51,320 nucleotides of DNA from Mesorhizobium sp. LMG 17147. GTDB taxonomy: Bacteria; Pseudomonadota; Alphaproteobacteria; Rhizobiales; Rhizobiaceae. Position 1 is the first letter of the stretch. Each line of letters starts with the position of its first letter. The translations under genes and the position numbers were made by a program. The notes beneath the pieces are model-generated. The model worked only from the letters and a program-made list of their open reading frames with translations, had not been told where the DNA came from and searched no databases. Where the stretch lies: positions 1-51,320 of the forward strand of contig NZ_JANCTC010000028.1 in assembly GCF_024297145.1 (NCBI RefSeq). Reading direction: 5' to 3'. Positions 38,388 to 46,754 of this stretch are shown one piece after another.

Positions 38388-39275
38388 CTACACCGGCCGA
38401 TATATCTTCTCCGCCGTGTTCCAAAAGACATCCGCCTCGGCGGTCGCGCCGTGTTTTGCCACGGCCTGCCGGTGCGCCCTGGTCAGTTCGGCGTGGCTGG
38501 TCCACAGTTTCTCGATCGGGAAGTTCGAGCCGAACATCAGATGATCGCTGCCGAGGATGTCGATGGCATTGTCGACGATATAGCTGATCAGCGCCGGATC
38601 GTTATGGTGGACGAAGGTGCCGAGGCCGGACAGCTTTGCATAGAGGTTGGGCGCCGCTGACAGCGTGCGCAGCCCTGCCTTCCAGGCCTCGGTGGTTTCG
38701 GGCTCCATGCCGGTCAGCATGCCGGCGTGGGTGAGAATGAAATTGGTCTCGGGGTTCTCGCCGACGAGCGTCAGCCCATCCTTCATCTGGGCGGGGAAAA
38801 GCTGCAGGTCGAAGGACAGGCCATAATCCTTGAGGCGCGCGACATTGGCCCGCACCTTCGGGTCGATGACCTGATCGGCCGAGGCGGCGAAGCGGAAGGC
38901 CGGCGTTTCGTGCCAGTGCAGCTGCATGCGCACGCCGCGCAGCAGAGGGTATTTGATCAGCCGATCGATCTGGGAACGCACGTCGTTCACAGTCATATCG
39001 GCATAGCCGACGATGGCGTGCGGCCAGCCGGTTTCTTCCGCGGTCTTCTGCAGGAAGGCGACCTCGTTCTCGAAATCCTCCTTGGCCCAGTTGGTCTGGA
39101 CATAGACCGCCTTCTCGACGCCCGAGCCTTGCTGGTCGGCAAGGAATTCCTCGATCGGATAGTCGCGGCGGATCGGCTCGTAGGGGCCAAAGATCCGCGG
39201 CACTATCGGCCCGACCAGCCACGGCTGGTCCTTTTGGCGCCAGATGTGGAAATGCGCGTCAATCGCCTTCTGCAT
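38388..39275 (-). CDS. Amidohydrolase-2 family hydrolase (lactonase-like)
   Basis: The 295-residue TIM-barrel protein has the metal-site start DAHFHIWR, a central LRGVRMQLHWHE, ILTHAGM and the late GSDHLMFGSNFPIEKL. Relatives hydrolyse lactones such as 2-pyrone-4,6-dicarboxylate or sugar lactones, or decarboxylate aromatic acids. The start at 39275 overlaps the VWA gene stop (ATGA). As last gene of the operon it may act on the product of the molybdenum hydroxylase, for example opening a lactone or a cyclic amide. Confidence 0.8.
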   Translation of the reverse strand: MQKAIDAHFHIWRQKDQPWLVGPIVPRIFGPYEPIRRDYPIEEFLADQQGSGVEKAVYVQTNWAKEDFENEVAFLQKTAEETGWPHAIVGYADMTVNDVRSQIDRLIKYPLLRGVRMQLHWHETPAFRFAASADQVIDPKVRANVARLKDYGLSFDLQLFPAQMKDGLTLVGENPETNFILTHAGMLTGMEPETTEAWKAGLRTLSAAPNLYAKLSGLGTFVHHNDPALISYIVDNAIDILGSDHLMFGSNFPIEKLWTSHAELTRAHRQAVAKHGATAEADVFWNTAEKIYRPV

Positions 39276-40408
39276 CACGAAACCCTCTTCCAGATTGCCG
39301 CGGCCACGGGGGCGGGGCGGGCGAGCGACAGGATGAAATCGGTGAGGCCCGCGATGGACGAGCCGTCGACCAGGTCGTCGAGCATCGGCAGGATGGCGCG
39401 AAGTGCTGCCGTTGCCGGCTGGAAACGCGGATCGCCGGCCAACGGCGTCGCCAGGGAGAGTCGGAAGGCGCGGGCACTCAGCCGGCGCATCGCCATTTCC
39501 AGCTCGGCATGATCGCCGCGCTCGAGCGCATCCGACAGGATGACGATTGCCGCCCCGCGTGCAAAGGCGGAGAACCGTGGCACCGAGAGGAAGGCTAGCA
39601 GCGTTGGACCCATGCGGGTGCCGCCGTCCCAGTCGTCGACCTGGGCAGCGGCGCGGGCCAGCGCCTGGTCGCGGTCGCGAATGCGCAGCGCCGAGGTGAT
39701 GCGGGTCAGCCGTGTGCCGAAAGTGAAGACCTCCGCCCGGTCGGCGCCTTGCACCGCCGCGTGTGCCAGCTTGAGATAGTCCGATGTGTAGTGCTTCATC
39801 GAGCCCGACACGTCGATCAGGATGAGAAGCTTGCGCGGCACTGTCTGCCGCCGGCGCAGCAGCGGCGAGGGGATATCGCCGTCGGCACTGACGATTTCGC
39901 GCAGCGAGCGGCGCAGGTCGAGCTTGCCGCGCGCATGCGTGCGCACGGTGCGGAAGGACCGGCGGGCGGGCAAAGCGGTGGCGAGCTTGCGGCGGAAGGC
40001 GGCAAGCCCGTCGCTATCGCGCTGGAACTCGCGGACGCTCAACTGTTCGCTGGCCGAAGACAGCTCGCCGCCTTCCTCCTGGCGGACCGCTTCGATTTCT
40101 TGTTTGCTGGTTTTGCCGTCGTCCTTGATGCGGGCTTCCTCGTCGGCGTCGCCTTCGACCAGCGCCGCGGCATCCCCATAGAAATGGCTCCGGAAATGCG
40201 CCTCGAATTCGTCGCGGCGGTCGGGCGGCGGCGCCAGCGTGGCGAGGGCCGCTTCGCGGATGTCGGCCATCGAGCGTGGGCCGAGCAGCGTAACCGCCTG
40301 CATGAAACCGGAGACCTGCTCGGGGGCGATGGCGAAGGCGTGGCTGCGAAGCAACCGGGCGAAGCCGAGGAAGGGTGTTGCCCCTTGAGGCAGGCCCGCC
40401 GCGCTCAC
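39275..40408 (-). CDS. VWA-domain protein, CoxE-like
   Basis: The 377-residue protein has a helical first half (about 1-190) and a von Willebrand A domain at about 195-375 with the MIDAS motif DVSGSM and later metal-binding residues (GTRMG, ILSDALERGD). CoxE proteins act with the MoxR ATPase CoxD in the maturation of molybdenum hydroxylases, including CO dehydrogenase. The gene overlaps the ATPase by four bases and the amidohydrolase by a few bases. Confidence 0.85.
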   Translation of the reverse strand: MSAAGLPQGATPFLGFARLLRSHAFAIAPEQVSGFMQAVTLLGPRSMADIREAALATLAPPPDRRDEFEAHFRSHFYGDAAALVEGDADEEARIKDDGKTSKQEIEAVRQEEGGELSSASEQLSVREFQRDSDGLAAFRRKLATALPARRSFRTVRTHARGKLDLRRSLREIVSADGDIPSPLLRRRQTVPRKLLILIDVSGSMKHYTSDYLKLAHAAVQGADRAEVFTFGTRLTRITSALRIRDRDQALARAAAQVDDWDGGTRMGPTLLAFLSVPRFSAFARGAAIVILSDALERGDHAELEMAMRRLSARAFRLSLATPLAGDPRFQPATAALRAILPMLDDLVDGSSIAGLTDFILSLARPAPVAAAIWKRVS

Positions 40409-41310
40409 GCTAGCGCCTCCTCGATAATCTTGCCGAGCTCGGGCGCGATGCAGGACAAGTCTTCCTCGTCCTTGATCAGTACGCCGATGGCGCGGCGGAA
40501 GGCTTCCGGCCAGGGGCTGCCGCCCTTTTCAAGGATGGTGGCGGCATTGGCCCATTCGACCGCCTCGGCGATGCCTGGCGGCTTGGCCAGCGGACGCGCG
40601 CGGATGTCGCGCACCGCGGAAGCCACGGCGCGCGCCGTGGCCTCGGCGACGTCGCCGGCGCGCAGCAGGATGATCTCGGCCTCGCGAATGGCGTCGGGAT
40701 AGGTGATCCAGTGATAGACGCAGCGCCGCCGCAGCGCTTCGGCCAGTTCACGGGTGCGGTTCGAGGTCAGGATGACGATCGGCTGCGCCGTCGCGCGAAT
40801 GGTGCCGCGCTCGGGAATGCTGATCTGGAAATCGGACAGGAACTCCAGCAGCAGCGCTTCGAATTCATGGTCGGAACGGTCGATTTCGTCGACCAGCAGC
40901 ACGCGCTTTTCCGGCGCCTTCAGCACCTGCAGCAGCGGCCGCGCGATCAGGAAACGGTCGTCGTAGATGTCGACCTCGTGCTCGCCGGCATGGCGGATGG
41001 CGAGCAGCTGGCGCTGGTAGTTCCACTCGTATAGCGCATGTGCGGCGTCGATGCCTTCATAGCATTGCAGCCGCACCAGATCGCGCCCGAGCAGTTCGGC
41101 TATCGCCTTCGCCGCTTCGGTCTTGCCGACGCCGGGCGCGCCTTCTAGCAGCAGCGGCTTACCCAGCCTGATCGCCAGGAAGATTGCGGTGGCCAGGCTT
41201 TCATCGGCGAGATAGCGCGAGGCGGCGAGGCGGGACGCCACCGCCTCCGGCGAGGTCGCGACTGTCTCTGCGCTTGAAGTCCGGGCGCTTCTCTTGGGCA
41301 TTTCCAGCAC
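40405..41310 (-). CDS. MoxR-family AAA+ ATPase, CoxD-like
   Basis: The 301-residue AAA+ protein has Walker A GAPGVGKT (about residues 59-66), Walker B VLLVDEIDR, sensor 1 TSNRTRE and a C-terminal lid. It is the usual partner of a VWA protein and helps load the sulfur and metal of the active site in molybdenum hydroxylases. The start codon is either GTG 41310, directly after the stop of the large subunit, or ATG 41301. Translational coupling is tight in both cases. Confidence 0.87.
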   Translation of the reverse strand: MLEMPKRSARTSSAETVATSPEAVASRLAASRYLADESLATAIFLAIRLGKPLLLEGAPGVGKTEAAKAIAELLGRDLVRLQCYEGIDAAHALYEWNYQRQLLAIRHAGEHEVDIYDDRFLIARPLLQVLKAPEKRVLLVDEIDRSDHEFEALLLEFLSDFQISIPERGTIRATAQPIVILTSNRTRELAEALRRRCVYHWITYPDAIREAEIILLRAGDVAEATARAVASAVRDIRARPLAKPPGIAEAVEWANAATILEKGGSPWPEAFRRAIGVLIKDEEDLSCIAPELGKIIEEALA

Positions 41311-42315
41311 TCAGTTCGATGCTTGCGCCTTCAGCGCCCGCAGGATGCGCTCCGGCGTGATCGGCAGCGTGTCGATGCGCACACCGACGGCGTCGAAGAC
41401 GGCGTTGGCCACCGCCGGGATTTGCGGGTTGGCGCACATTTCGCCCGGCCCCTTGGCGCCGTACGGCCCGTCGGCCGAGGGCCTCTCCAGCACGATGATC
41501 TCGGTTTGCGCGAGATCGCCAGGACCCGGCATCAGATACTGGTTGAAGTCGGTGCCGCCATGGTCGCGGTTGGGATAATAGGGCTCGGTCGTTTCGTAGA
41601 GAGCATGGCTGATGCCCATCCACGAACCGCCGACGAGCTGCTGCTCGACCATTTTCGGGTTCAGCGCGCGGCCGATCTCAAAGACGTTCTTCACCGTCAG
41701 CACGGTGACTTCGCCGGTCTCGTCATCGACCTCGACCTCGGCAACCGTGCAGGCGTGGGCGTAGCAGGTCGACGGCTTCATCGCGCCGGTTTCCTTTTCG
41801 GGATAGGAGCGGGGGATCAAAAACATGCCGCGGCCGGAAATCGAGCGGCCGCGCTTGAAATGCGCCGACAGCGCGACATCGAAGATCGAGATCGATTTTT
41901 GTGGCGCGCCCTTGACCAGGATGTTGCCCTGGCCATCGGTCTCGAGGTCCGACGCATTCACCTCCAGCTCCTCGGCCGCTACTTCCAACATCACCTGGCG
42001 GGCTTCCCTGGCCGCCTGGATGACGGCGTTGCCGGCGCGGTGCGTGCCACGCGAGGCGAAGGTGCCCATGCAGTGCGGACCGGTGTCGGTGTCGGCGGTG
42101 TCTACGACGACACGGTCGGTCGGCACGCCGATCGTCTCGGCGCAGATCTGCGCCATGATCTGCTTCATGCCTTGGCCAAGGTCGACACTCGACAGCGTCA
42201 CCATGAAATTGCCGGTCGGCGTCGAATGCACCAGCGCCTGGGTCGGGTCGCCGCCGAGATTCATGCCGGTCGGATAGTTGATCGCGGCAACGCCGCGTCC
42301 GCGCCTGATCGCCAT
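41311..42315 (-). CDS. Molybdenum hydroxylase large subunit, C-terminal half
   Basis: The 334-residue protein is the second half of a xanthine-dehydrogenase-family molybdopterin subunit: GVAAINYPTGMNLGG, SSVDLGQGMKQIMAQICAE, DTADTDTGPHCMGTFASRGT and the catalytic Glu block GAKGPGEMCANPQIPAVANA. Together with the preceding frame (42317-43684) it totals 789 residues, the size of a normal large subunit. An ATG at 42315 stands behind AAGGGAG. The two frames meet at TGA-G-ATG: removing one T at the junction (GCTTGAG to GCTGAG) would fuse them. Confidence 0.85.
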   Translation of the reverse strand: MAIRRGRGVAAINYPTGMNLGGDPTQALVHSTPTGNFMVTLSSVDLGQGMKQIMAQICAETIGVPTDRVVVDTADTDTGPHCMGTFASRGTHRAGNAVIQAAREARQVMLEVAAEELEVNASDLETDGQGNILVKGAPQKSISIFDVALSAHFKRGRSISGRGMFLIPRSYPEKETGAMKPSTCYAHACTVAEVEVDDETGEVTVLTVKNVFEIGRALNPKMVEQQLVGGSWMGISHALYETTEPYYPNRDHGGTDFNQYLMPGPGDLAQTEIIVLERPSADGPYGAKGPGEMCANPQIPAVANAVFDAVGVRIDTLPITPERILRALKAQASN

Positions 42316-42316
42316 C

Positions 42317-43684
42317 TCAAGCTCCCTTCGCGTAAGACGACATCGCCATGAACTTCTCCGCCACCGGCCAGTTGGCGGCGCGTGAGGCTTCCTGCATGCA
42401 CTCGATCAGCGCCGCTCCCTCGGTCGGCTGGCGATGCGCCTTCATGTCGCCGTCGCGGTAGGCGTTGATGAAGCGGAATTCGAGCGGGTCCATGCCGATC
42501 AGCCGTGCGAGCTTGTCCATCTGCACCTCCAGCGCAAAATCGCCGATGGTGACGCCGAAACCGCGCATCGCCGAGGACGGGGTGCGGTTGGTGTAGACGC
42601 AATAAGTGTCGATCCAGACGTTCGGGATCGTATACGGGCCGGGATAGTGGCCTGCGCCCTTCTGCGCGCCGTAGGGCGAATGGCGCGAATACGCGCCGGC
42701 ATCGGTGTAGCCGGTCACTTTGCGCGCGACGATGCGGCCGTCGTTCATGACGCCGTCCTTGATGACGACCTTCTCGGCGGCGCGCGGCGAGGAAATCTGC
42801 ATCTCTTCCTCGCGGCTGTAAATAAAACAGACCGGTCGTCCTGTTAGTTTGGCGCCAAGGATGGCGATCGGCTCGACGATGACGTCGACCTTGCCGCCGA
42901 AGCCGCCGCCGACGGTGCCGCCGACGAAATGCAGCTTGTTGCCGGGCATCTGCAGGATGATCGAGGTATTGTCGAGGGTGAAGAACATCGCCTGCGTGTT
43001 GGTGTAGCAGGTGAAGCGGTCGTTACCCTCGGGTGCGACGATGCAGCCTGTCGTCTCGGTCGGCGCATGCTCGATCGGTGAAGACTGGTAGGTCTGTTCG
43101 AGCACGTGGTCGGCTCCGGCAAAGCCTGCCTCGACATCGCCAAACCGCACCTTGCGGCATTCGCCGCTGTCGTAGAGGTAATAATTGCGGCCGTGATATT
43201 CGTTGACGATCGGCGCGCCGGGCTTCAGTGCTTCGTCCATGTCGAAGACGGCCGGCAGCACCTCGTAATCGACCTTGACCTTGGCGGCGGCTTCCTGGGC
43301 GGCACGCTCGGTCTCGGCCAGCACCGCCACCGCCGCCTCGCCCTTCCAGCGCACCTTCCCGTCGGCCAGCACCGTCTCGTCCTCCGGCCCGATCTGGATC
43401 AGGATCAGGATGGTGTAGACATTGTGTGGCACATCCTTGGCGGTCAGCACCTTGACGACGCCTGGGTGCTTTTCCGCTTCGGATGTATCGATGCTGCGGA
43501 TGCGGGCGTGGTGATGCGGGCTGCGCACCATCTTCAAATGCAGCATGCCGGGAAAATTGCGGTCGGCGAAATAGGTGGTCTTGCCAGTGACATGGCCGGG
43601 TGAATCCGAACGCGGCCGCGGCTGGCCGATCTCGTGCAGATCGTCCTTGCGCTGGTCGGCGAAATAGCTCTTGCGGAGTTCCAT
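42317..43684 (-). CDS. Molybdenum hydroxylase large subunit, N-terminal half
   Basis: The 455-residue protein is the first half of the molybdopterin-binding subunit: HVTGKTTYFADRNFPGMLHL, SPHHHARIRSIDTSEAE, HFVGGTVGGGFGGK (the Gln/Gly cofactor loop region) and PSSAMRGFGV (substrate-channel region). It lacks the AYRCSFR loop of aerobic CO dehydrogenase, so CO is not the substrate; N-heterocycle or aldehyde oxidation is likelier. It ends EKFMAMSSYAKGA, exactly where the second frame takes over. Split large subunits exist naturally (nicotinate dehydrogenase), so the break may be functional. Confidence 0.87.
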   Translation of the reverse strand: MELRKSYFADQRKDDLHEIGQPRPRSDSPGHVTGKTTYFADRNFPGMLHLKMVRSPHHHARIRSIDTSEAEKHPGVVKVLTAKDVPHNVYTILILIQIGPEDETVLADGKVRWKGEAAVAVLAETERAAQEAAAKVKVDYEVLPAVFDMDEALKPGAPIVNEYHGRNYYLYDSGECRKVRFGDVEAGFAGADHVLEQTYQSSPIEHAPTETTGCIVAPEGNDRFTCYTNTQAMFFTLDNTSIILQMPGNKLHFVGGTVGGGFGGKVDVIVEPIAILGAKLTGRPVCFIYSREEEMQISSPRAAEKVVIKDGVMNDGRIVARKVTGYTDAGAYSRHSPYGAQKGAGHYPGPYTIPNVWIDTYCVYTNRTPSSAMRGFGVTIGDFALEVQMDKLARLIGMDPLEFRFINAYRDGDMKAHRQPTEGAALIECMQEASRAANWPVAEKFMAMSSYAKGA

Positions 43685-43697
43685 TTTCTTAACCCCC

Positions 43698-44180
43698 TCA
43701 AGCCGCGTTCTGCGAATTGGACCGCGCGGCGGTCAGCACCGCCTGGATGATCGGCTCGTAGCCGGTACAGCGGCAGATATTGCCCGACAGCGCCTCGACC
43801 ACGTCCTCGCGGCTGGGGTTCGGCGTGTGATCGAGCAGCACCTTGGCGGCCATGATCATGCCCGGTGTGCAGAAACCGCATTGCGTGGCGAAAGCGTCGA
43901 GGAAAGCGCGTTGCAGCGGATGCAGCACGCCGCCTTCCGAAAGCCCTGATGTTGTGGTGATAGTCGCACCATTGCAGGCCTCTGCCAGCGTCAGGCAGGA
44001 GAGCCTGAGTTCGCCATCGATGATGACCGAGCACGCACCGCAGGTGCCTTGATGGCAGCCGCCCTTCGGCGAGGTGTCGCCGATCTTGTCGCGCAGCGCA
44101 TGAAGCAGCGTCGTGCCGCTGTCGATGAACTCGGCCTTTTCGGCGCCATTGAGCGTGAACTGAACCGGGACCTTTGCCAT
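43698..44180 (-). CDS. Molybdenum hydroxylase 2Fe-2S subunit
   Basis: The 160-residue protein has the plant-ferredoxin-type cluster (C42, C47, C50, C62 in GGCHQGTCGACS...SC) and the second buried cluster (C101, C104, C136, C138 in CGFCTPGM and NICRCTGYE). It moves electrons from the molybdenum centre to FAD. The gene lies 13 bases before the large-subunit frame. Confidence 0.93.
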   Translation of the reverse strand: MAKVPVQFTLNGAEKAEFIDSGTTLLHALRDKIGDTSPKGGCHQGTCGACSVIIDGELRLSCLTLAEACNGATITTTSGLSEGGVLHPLQRAFLDAFATQCGFCTPGMIMAAKVLLDHTPNPSREDVVEALSGNICRCTGYEPIIQAVLTAARSNSQNAA

Positions 44181-44230
44181 CTTTCTTACTCCTTGCGCGG
44201 CAGCGAGGCGGACATACGCGCCACGGTCTT

Positions 44231-45025
44231 TCAGGCGAGCAGCAGCCGGCCGAGATGGACCGGCAGGACTTCGTTGCGATACCAGGCACTGGCGATCGGA
44301 TCGGTGGGCGGCGAGATGCCGTCGCGCGCAACAGCCAGCGCCGGTGCAATGCCGTCTGCGGTGAGTTTGCGGCCAATCAAGGCTTTCTCCGCCGCCCTGG
44401 CACGGATCGGCCGGTCGGCCATGCAGCCGAACGCGACCCGCGCTGACGACACGGTGCCGTCCGGCGCCTGTTCCAGCACGGTGGCGATGCTCAGCACCGA
44501 GACGCCCTTTGGCTTGACCCGCGACACTTTCAGGAAGCGAAACCCGCCTTCCTTCGGAAGCGTGAAGCCGACCGCCGTGACGATGGCGTCATTGCTCTCG
44601 CGCTTTGCCAGGAATGTCTCAATCGGCAGCTCGCCGTCACCGGTGCTGACGGTTGCGTCCAGAGCCAGTAGCGCAACGGTGAAATCGCCGTAAGGTGTTG
44701 GCGCGAAGAGATTGCCCCCGACCGTCGCCATGTTGCGGATCGCCGGTCCGCCGACGACGCGCGCGGCGTGGGCCAGGGGGGCGAGATCCGGATGGCGGGC
44801 GATCGCCGCCATGGTCACCGAAGCGCCAATGCGGACCTCGTTATCGGAAACGGCGACGGCCGACAGCGCCGGTTCGGTCGACCTGACGAAACCGGAGATC
44901 GACACATCGCCTTCATTGGCGGCGCGCACGACCAGCGTGCCGCCACCGAGATAGCAGGCGCCGGCGGCTTTCAGCGCCGCGCCGGCGTCCTTCACCGTCG
45001 CGAAAGTCTGCAGTGCAAGCGTCAT
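44231..45025 (-). CDS. Molybdenum hydroxylase FAD-binding subunit
   Basis: This 264-residue medium subunit carries the FAD contacts LGGGTLVVRAANEGD-type (around residues 24-39) and TVGGNLFAPTPYGDF (about 100-115). It takes electrons from the iron-sulfur subunit and passes them to the final acceptor. It comes first among the three structural subunits, in the order FAD - FeS - Mo, like cox operons. Confidence 0.9.
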   Translation of the reverse strand: MTLALQTFATVKDAGAALKAAGACYLGGGTLVVRAANEGDVSISGFVRSTEPALSAVAVSDNEVRIGASVTMAAIARHPDLAPLAHAARVVGGPAIRNMATVGGNLFAPTPYGDFTVALLALDATVSTGDGELPIETFLAKRESNDAIVTAVGFTLPKEGGFRFLKVSRVKPKGVSVLSIATVLEQAPDGTVSSARVAFGCMADRPIRARAAEKALIGRKLTADGIAPALAVARDGISPPTDPIASAWYRNEVLPVHLGRLLLA

Positions 45026-45056
45026 GGAACGCTCCTGTTTGTCAGCTCAGTCCAGT

Positions 45057-45500
45057 TCAACCTTGGCCGGCAAAATGGGCCTTCAGAGCGTTGAAGCCGC
45101 CCTGGAAGACGTTTGCGCCCATGCCTTCGGCCAGCTTGTCGGCTTCCTCTGGGGGCGCGTCGAAGCTGGCGCTCCATTCGGCATAGGTACGGTCGCCGTC
45201 GGTCACCCGTCGCAACTGCAGCGTCGCCTTGTGGTTGGTGAGCGGCTGCGGCGTCTCCAGGATGGAGTAGCTGACGAGGAAATTCTCGTCGGAGAAATCG
45301 AGCAGCTTTTCGCGGAGGCGGGCGCCGCTGGCGAGCTGGAAATTGCGTACGCAGCCGATCGTGCCGGCATCCTTGCCGTCCTCGATATGACTTTCGACCA
45401 TGCGCGGGTGCCAGGTCGGCAGGCCGTTGAAGTCGCGTATGCGCGCCCAGACCTTTTCGACCGGCGCGTCGATGACGCTGGAGATAGTGACTTTCGCCAT
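45057..45500 (-). CDS. SRPBCC-fold protein, CoxG-like
   Basis: The 147-residue protein of the START/Bet v1 fold (VIDAPVEKVWARIRDFNGLPTWHP, then WSASFDAP) resembles polyketide-cyclase/CoxG proteins. CoxG is thought to bring the enzyme to the membrane or a quinone. Start 45500 with GAGGGAA upstream; a longer frame in phase to 45785 would run into the araC gene and lacks family support. It is the first gene of the minus-strand operon 38388-45500. Confidence 0.82.
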   Translation of the reverse strand: MAKVTISSVIDAPVEKVWARIRDFNGLPTWHPRMVESHIEDGKDAGTIGCVRNFQLASGARLREKLLDFSDENFLVSYSILETPQPLTNHKATLQLRRVTDGDRTYAEWSASFDAPPEEADKLAEGMGANVFQGGFNALKAHFAGQG

Positions 45501-45607
45501 TTGATCGTTCCCTCGCAAATCAGCTGCCTGGGAGGGTAGGGCGGCGGACTTGGCGGCGCTTATCAATGCGTCTTGAACGCCTATCAAATAGTCTGAAAAA
45601 CGGGCGC

Positions 45608-46435
45608 TCAGCCGATCGCCCGTGCCGCCTCGCGGTAAAGCGTCGGCGGGACGCCGACATGGTCGCGGAAGAAGCGCGAGAAATTGCCCTGGGTGGTGAA
45701 ACCGAGATTGCAGGCGACCGAGATCAGCGGCTCCTGCGACCATTGCAACTGCCGCACCGCTTCCTCCATGCGCAGCGTGTTCCAATAGACGTTGGGCGTC
45801 AGATTGGTCTGTTCCTTGAACAGTGCGAAGAAATGCGGCCGCGACAGGCCGACGCTGCGCGCCACGTCGTCGAAGCAGATGCGCTCGCAGACATTGGCTT
45901 TCATCAGCTGGATCGCCTTGCGGACGCGGAAGTCCTGCATGGTGTTGACGCGGGCACGCACGGTCTGCGGTGCGGACGCGTCGGCGGCATCGAGCACGCT
46001 GTCGATGAAGCGCTCGATCTCGTAATTGGCGATGTCGTCGATGCTCTCATTGTCGCTGAGATGGTCGAGGAGGTTAGCCGCTGCCTTGTGCAGCCAAGGC
46101 TCGAGCGTGATTGCCGGGGCGGAGAACAGCGGCGCCGAGGAAGGCAGCTCGCGGCGCCTTCGAGCCCAGTCCGGATCGATGTAAAAGGCGAGGAACAGGC
46201 CGGGCGTGCCGTCGCGGGACAGAGCGTGGCTGTGCGGCTGGAAGGAATTGATGCCGGCGGCGGTGCCCGGTCCAAGCCGCACCGTCTCGCGGCCGATGGT
46301 CATCTCGCCGGCCGTGCCTTCCAGCCAGATGATGATATGCGCCTCGACATGGGCATGGGTGACGAAGTCGCTGGCGACGTTCAGGACAGAAACATGTCCG
46401 AACCGGCCCCAGTAGAGCCTGATCGCTTCCGTCAT
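45608..46435 (-). CDS. AraC-family regulator with cupin sensor
   Basis: The 275-residue protein has an N-terminal cupin-like sensor (about 20-110, HAHVEAHIIIWLEGTAGEM) and a C-terminal double helix-turn-helix (about 175-270: ICFDDVARSVGLSRPHFFALF, then PLISVACNLGFTTQGNFSRFFRDHVG). It lies about 100 bases upstream of, and in the same direction as, the molybdenum-hydroxylase operon and is the natural candidate to control it. A RIME-like repeat block occupies the region before it. Confidence 0.88.
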   Translation of the reverse strand: MTEAIRLYWGRFGHVSVLNVASDFVTHAHVEAHIIIWLEGTAGEMTIGRETVRLGPGTAAGINSFQPHSHALSRDGTPGLFLAFYIDPDWARRRRELPSSAPLFSAPAITLEPWLHKAAANLLDHLSDNESIDDIANYEIERFIDSVLDAADASAPQTVRARVNTMQDFRVRKAIQLMKANVCERICFDDVARSVGLSRPHFFALFKEQTNLTPNVYWNTLRMEEAVRQLQWSQEPLISVACNLGFTTQGNFSRFFRDHVGVPPTLYREAARAIG

Positions 46436-46587
46436 GGGTATATCCTCCCGCAGGCGACTGGCCTCCCTTCGCCTGCTGCGAGCGATTGTGCGGCTCAGTT
46501 TGGGCTTGCGTCAAGACGCATGTGCACGCCCGGGCGCCGGCCATGCGCCGCTCCGGCGGATTTTCAGACTCGGCGATAGGAGCGCGT

Positions 46588-46738
46588 CCCCTTCTCCCCC
46601 CTGCGGGAGAAGGTGGATCGGCGCGTAAGCGCCGAGACGGTTGAGGGGTGTTGGAAGAAATGAGGCGATGCCAAGCTGGCGCACCCCTCATCCGTCGCCT
46701 TCGGCGACACCTTCTCCCACAACAAGGGGAGAAGGGGA
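46588..46738. repeat. RIME-like repeat pair in inverted orientation
   Basis: Two units face each other: CCCCTTCTCCCCCCTGCGGG... GGTTGAGGGGTG (46588-46650) and CACCCCTCATCCG... GAGAAGGGG (46681-46738), each with an internal hairpin (GGCGCgtaaGCGCC; CGCCttcGGCG). Together they fill the gap between the AraC gene and the end of the permease gene. Confidence 0.8.
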
Positions 46739-46754
46739 CGTTGGGGCTTGAACG

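Noticed and set aside
41311..45500. Aerobic carbon monoxide dehydrogenase (cox) assignment
   Set aside because: The cox-like accessory genes are present, but the large subunit lacks the AYRCSFR active-site loop needed for CO oxidation.
45566..46579. A 337-codon plus-strand frame opposite the AraC gene
   Set aside because: It is a long antisense shadow caused by high GC; the AraC frame on the other strand has both helix-turn-helix motifs.
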